Part shown: positions 14,004 to 15,699 of the stretch, in pieces
How positions within the stretch are numbered: position 1 is the first letter of the stretch
Layout of the letters: each line of letters opens with the position of its first letter
Origin: an uncultured Oscillibacter sp.
Lineage (GTDB): Bacteria; Bacillota_A; Clostridia; Oscillospirales; Oscillospiraceae
Assembly (NCBI GenBank): GCA_951800675.1
Contig: CATOKC010000080.1
Location: 1 to 15,699 of the forward strand
Direction of reading: 5' to 3'
Length of the DNA: 15,699 nucleotides
Program-made: the position numbers and the translations under genes
The notes under the pieces: model-generated
Seen by the model: the letters and a program-made list of their open reading frames with translations, nothing else
Databases searched by the model: none
Told to the model about the DNA's origin: nothing

Positions 14004-14129
14004 AGGGAATCCCTCGTTTCCTGGAAATTGGTCCCGGCTTTCCGGGGACCTAGCTCATTCTATGCGGCGGGGCCGTCCGCCGTCCCGGCGCTTTTGGTAA
14101 AAATCCCGCTTCCGTTCCGGGACGGGCCG

Positions 14130-14138
14130 TGTTATACT
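14130..14138 (+). promoter_or_regulatory. Extended -10 promoter of the MATE gene
   Basis: TGTTATACT gives an extended TG plus a TATACT -10 (14133-14138), about 40 bases before the ATG. No good -35 is seen at 16-18 bases upstream, as is common for extended -10 promoters. Confidence 0.6.
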
Positions 14139-14179
14139 GGTTGCATATAACGAACAGAAAGAGAAAGGCGGGGCCCGAT

Positions 14180-15550
14180 ATGGACGACCACTTGGACGAA
14201 AAGCAGGAACAAAAATTCCACCAGATGACCGAGACTCCCGTCAGCCGCCTGATCTGCCGGTTGGCCCTGCCCTGCATCATCAGCATGCTGGTTACCTCCT
14301 TCTACAACATGGCGGATACCTTCTTCGTGGGCATGCTGAAAAGCAACAGCGCCACCGGGGCGGTGGGAGTGGTGTTCTCCCTCATGGCCATCATCCAGGC
14401 GGTGGGCTTCTTCTTCGGCCACGGCAGCGGCAACTTCATCTCCCGGGAGCTGGGAAAGCAGAACTACGAGGAGACCAGCAACATGGCCGCCACCGGCTTT
14501 TTCGCCGCCATGGCGGCGGGGCTGCTGATCTGCCTTTTGGGTCAGCTCTTCCTGGAGCCCCTGGCCATGCTCCTGGGCTCCACCGCTACCATCCTGCCCT
14601 ATACGAAGGCCTACCTCCGGGTCATCCTCTTCGGGGCCCCCTGGATGACCTCCTCCCTGGTGCTGAACAACCAATTGCGCTACCAAGGCTCGGCGGCCTA
14701 TGCCATGGTGGGCATCGCCAGCGGCGCGGTTTTGAACATCGGCCTGGACCCCCTGCTGATCTTTACCTTCGGCCTGGGGGTGGCCGGGGCGGCCTGGGCC
14801 ACCATCATCAGCCAGTTTGTCAGCTTCTGCCTCCTCCTGGCGGGCTGCGCCAAGGGGGGCAATCTCCATATCCACATCTCCCGGGTCCAGCTGAAGCTCC
14901 CCTATTATGTCCAAATCGTCCGGGGGGGCCTCCCCTCTTTGGCGAGGCAGGGTCTTGCCAGCGTGGCCACCATCTGCCTGAACCGGGCCGCCGGGCCCTA
15001 TGGCGACGCGGCCATCGCCGCCATGGGGGTGGTCCAGCGCATCATGATGTTCGGCGGGTCCACCATGATTGGCTTCGGCCAGGGCTTCCAGCCCGTCTGC
15101 GGCTTCAACTACGGCGCGAAGCTCTACCACCGGGTAAAGCAGGGCTTCTGGTTCTGCGTAAAGACCTCCTTCGGCTTCCTTTTGGCGGTCAGCGCCCTGG
15201 GCTTTGCCTTCGCGCCCCAGCTCATCGCCCTCTTCCGGGACGATTCGGAGGTCATTGAAATCGGGGCCATGGCCCTGCGCTTCCAGTGCGTCACCTTGTG
15301 CCTTTCCAGCTGGATTGTCATGAGCAACATGATGCTCCAAACCATCGGCAAGACCGCCGGGGCCACCTTCGTGGCCATGTCCCGCCAGGGTATTTTCTTC
15401 ATCCCCCTGGTGTACATCCTGTCCCGCTCCCTGGGCTTGCTGGGGGTGGAGATGACCCAATCGGCGGCGGATATCCTAACCCTCCTCTGCGCAATCCCCA
15501 TCCAGCTCCGTGCCCTCCGGGAAATGGACGCGCTAGAGAACGCCCAATAG
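14180..15550 (+). CDS. MATE family multidrug/cation efflux transporter
   Basis: An integral membrane antiporter of 456 residues, the usual size for the family, with about twelve hydrophobic segments arranged as two homologous halves. The first segment carries LALPCIISMLVTSFYNMADTFFVG (residues 28-51), the typical opening of MATE proteins with the acidic D46. GQGFQPVCGFNYGAK (300-314) is the corresponding signature of the second half. MATE proteins export drugs or metabolites in exchange for H+ or Na+; the substrate cannot be told from the sequence. I chose ATG 14180 because AAAGG/GGGG lies upstream and the protein then begins with a short charged cytoplasmic tail (MDDHLDEKQEQK); a start at 14129 would overlap the promoter. 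It is transcribed alone and convergent with an unseen minus-strand gene. No link to the aro operon is evident. Confidence 0.94.
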   Translation: MDDHLDEKQEQKFHQMTETPVSRLICRLALPCIISMLVTSFYNMADTFFVGMLKSNSATGAVGVVFSLMAIIQAVGFFFGHGSGNFISRELGKQNYEETSNMAATGFFAAMAAGLLICLLGQLFLEPLAMLLGSTATILPYTKAYLRVILFGAPWMTSSLVLNNQLRYQGSAAYAMVGIASGAVLNIGLDPLLIFTFGLGVAGAAWATIISQFVSFCLLLAGCAKGGNLHIHISRVQLKLPYYVQIVRGGLPSLARQGLASVATICLNRAAGPYGDAAIAAMGVVQRIMMFGGSTMIGFGQGFQPVCGFNYGAKLYHRVKQGFWFCVKTSFGFLLAVSALGFAFAPQLIALFRDDSEVIEIGAMALRFQCVTLCLSSWIVMSNMMLQTIGKTAGATFVAMSRQGIFFIPLVYILSRSLGLLGVEMTQSAADILTLLCAIPIQLRALREMDALENAQ

Positions 15551-15571
15551 CCCTCTCAAATCGCCCTCCCC

Positions 15572-15644
15572 CGTCTCTCATCCCTCGTCCTACGTCCCTC
15601 GTCTCTCGTCCTTCGTCTCCCGTCCCTCGTCCTTCGTCCCCCGT
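15572..15644. repeat. Degenerate heptanucleotide tandem repeat
   Basis: Ten consecutive seven-base units of consensus CGTCYYT run from 15572 to 15641 (for example CGTCCCT at 15593 and 15621, CGTCCTT at 15607 and 15628), ending with a partial CGT. Variation is almost all between C and T, so the plus strand is nearly pure pyrimidine except for the G of each unit. It lies between the MATE stop codon and a minus-strand terminator, and it is not coding. Confidence 0.85.
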
Positions 15645-15686
15645 AAAAAAATCACCCGCGAACCCAGCAAAGCGGTTCGCGGGTGA
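15645..15686 (-). terminator. Intrinsic terminator for a minus-strand gene beyond the window
   Basis: TCACCCGCGAACC (15652-15664) pairs perfectly with GGTTCGCGGGTGA (15674-15686). Seven A on the plus strand (15645-15651) become the U-run for minus-strand transcription. There is no T-run on the plus side, so it serves a gene entering from the right and converging with the MATE gene. Confidence 0.9.
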
Positions 15687-15699
15687 AGGCGAAGGAATT

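Noticed and set aside
14030..14050. Hairpin GGTCCCGG-CTTT-CCGGGGACC between the divergent Cys-rich and MATE genes
   Set aside because: No T-run on either strand and a bulged base; possible 5' leader structure of the minus gene but too little to call a regulatory element.
13605..14150. Plus-strand open frame across the aro terminator and the Cys-rich gene
   Set aside because: It runs through a strong terminator, has no RBS and is antisense to a frame with better structure (Cys pattern, RBS, terminator position).
14132..15460. 442-codon minus-strand frame opposite the MATE gene
   Set aside because: Its translation is rich in His, Gly and Asp with no motif, while the plus-strand frame gives a clear MATE protein.
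15572..15644. CRISPR array
   Set aside because: Units are only seven bases with no spacers and no cas genes; it is a simple tandem repeat.

Overview
The window looks like chromosomal DNA from a GC-rich member of the Clostridia (Bacillota), most likely Oscillospiraceae. The grounds are strong AGGAGG-type ribosome binding sites, sigma-A promoters, a T-box riboswitch in front of ileS, dense G/C third codon positions, and clostridial-style protein variants such as the ESGSTLRF EPSP synthase and the DAHP synthase with an N-terminal regulatory domain. The taxonomic call is inference; no rRNA is present.

Region 1 (1-614) is a small accessory-looking patch. A cluster of perfect palindromes is followed by a minus-strand XRE repressor gene and a divergent 51-residue ribbon-helix-helix-like gene, which share a promoter region full of inverted half-sites. 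Region 2 (646-4369) is an isoleucine T-box unit: a strong promoter, the T-box leader with an ATC specifier and terminator, an unrecognised 175-residue protein, then isoleucyl-tRNA synthetase. Region 3 (4370-5128) holds an inverted pair of REP-like palindromes, two tandem promoters, and a zinc-dependent phospholipase C family protein.

Region 4 (5299-13653) is the centrepiece. A single tightly packed operon encodes all seven steps of the shikimate pathway plus both branch enzymes, in the order aroF, tyrA, aroB, aroA, aroC, pheA, aroE-aroK (fused), aroQ. Gaps are at most 13 nt and several genes overlap, so translation is probably coupled. It is preceded by a leader peptide gene (5361-5462) with seven Tyr/Phe codons in an eleven-codon run, mutually exclusive RNA pairings, and an intrinsic terminator before aroF. 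I read this as a ribosome-mediated Tyr/Phe attenuator, and it is the most interesting object in the window. Both Tyr and Phe but no Trp codons are present, which fits an operon that carries tyrA and pheA but no trp genes.

Region 5 (13654-15699) has a cysteine-rich minus-strand gene converging on the aro operon, a MATE-family efflux transporter on the plus strand, a degenerate heptanucleotide tandem repeat, and a terminator for a minus-strand gene lying beyond the window end.
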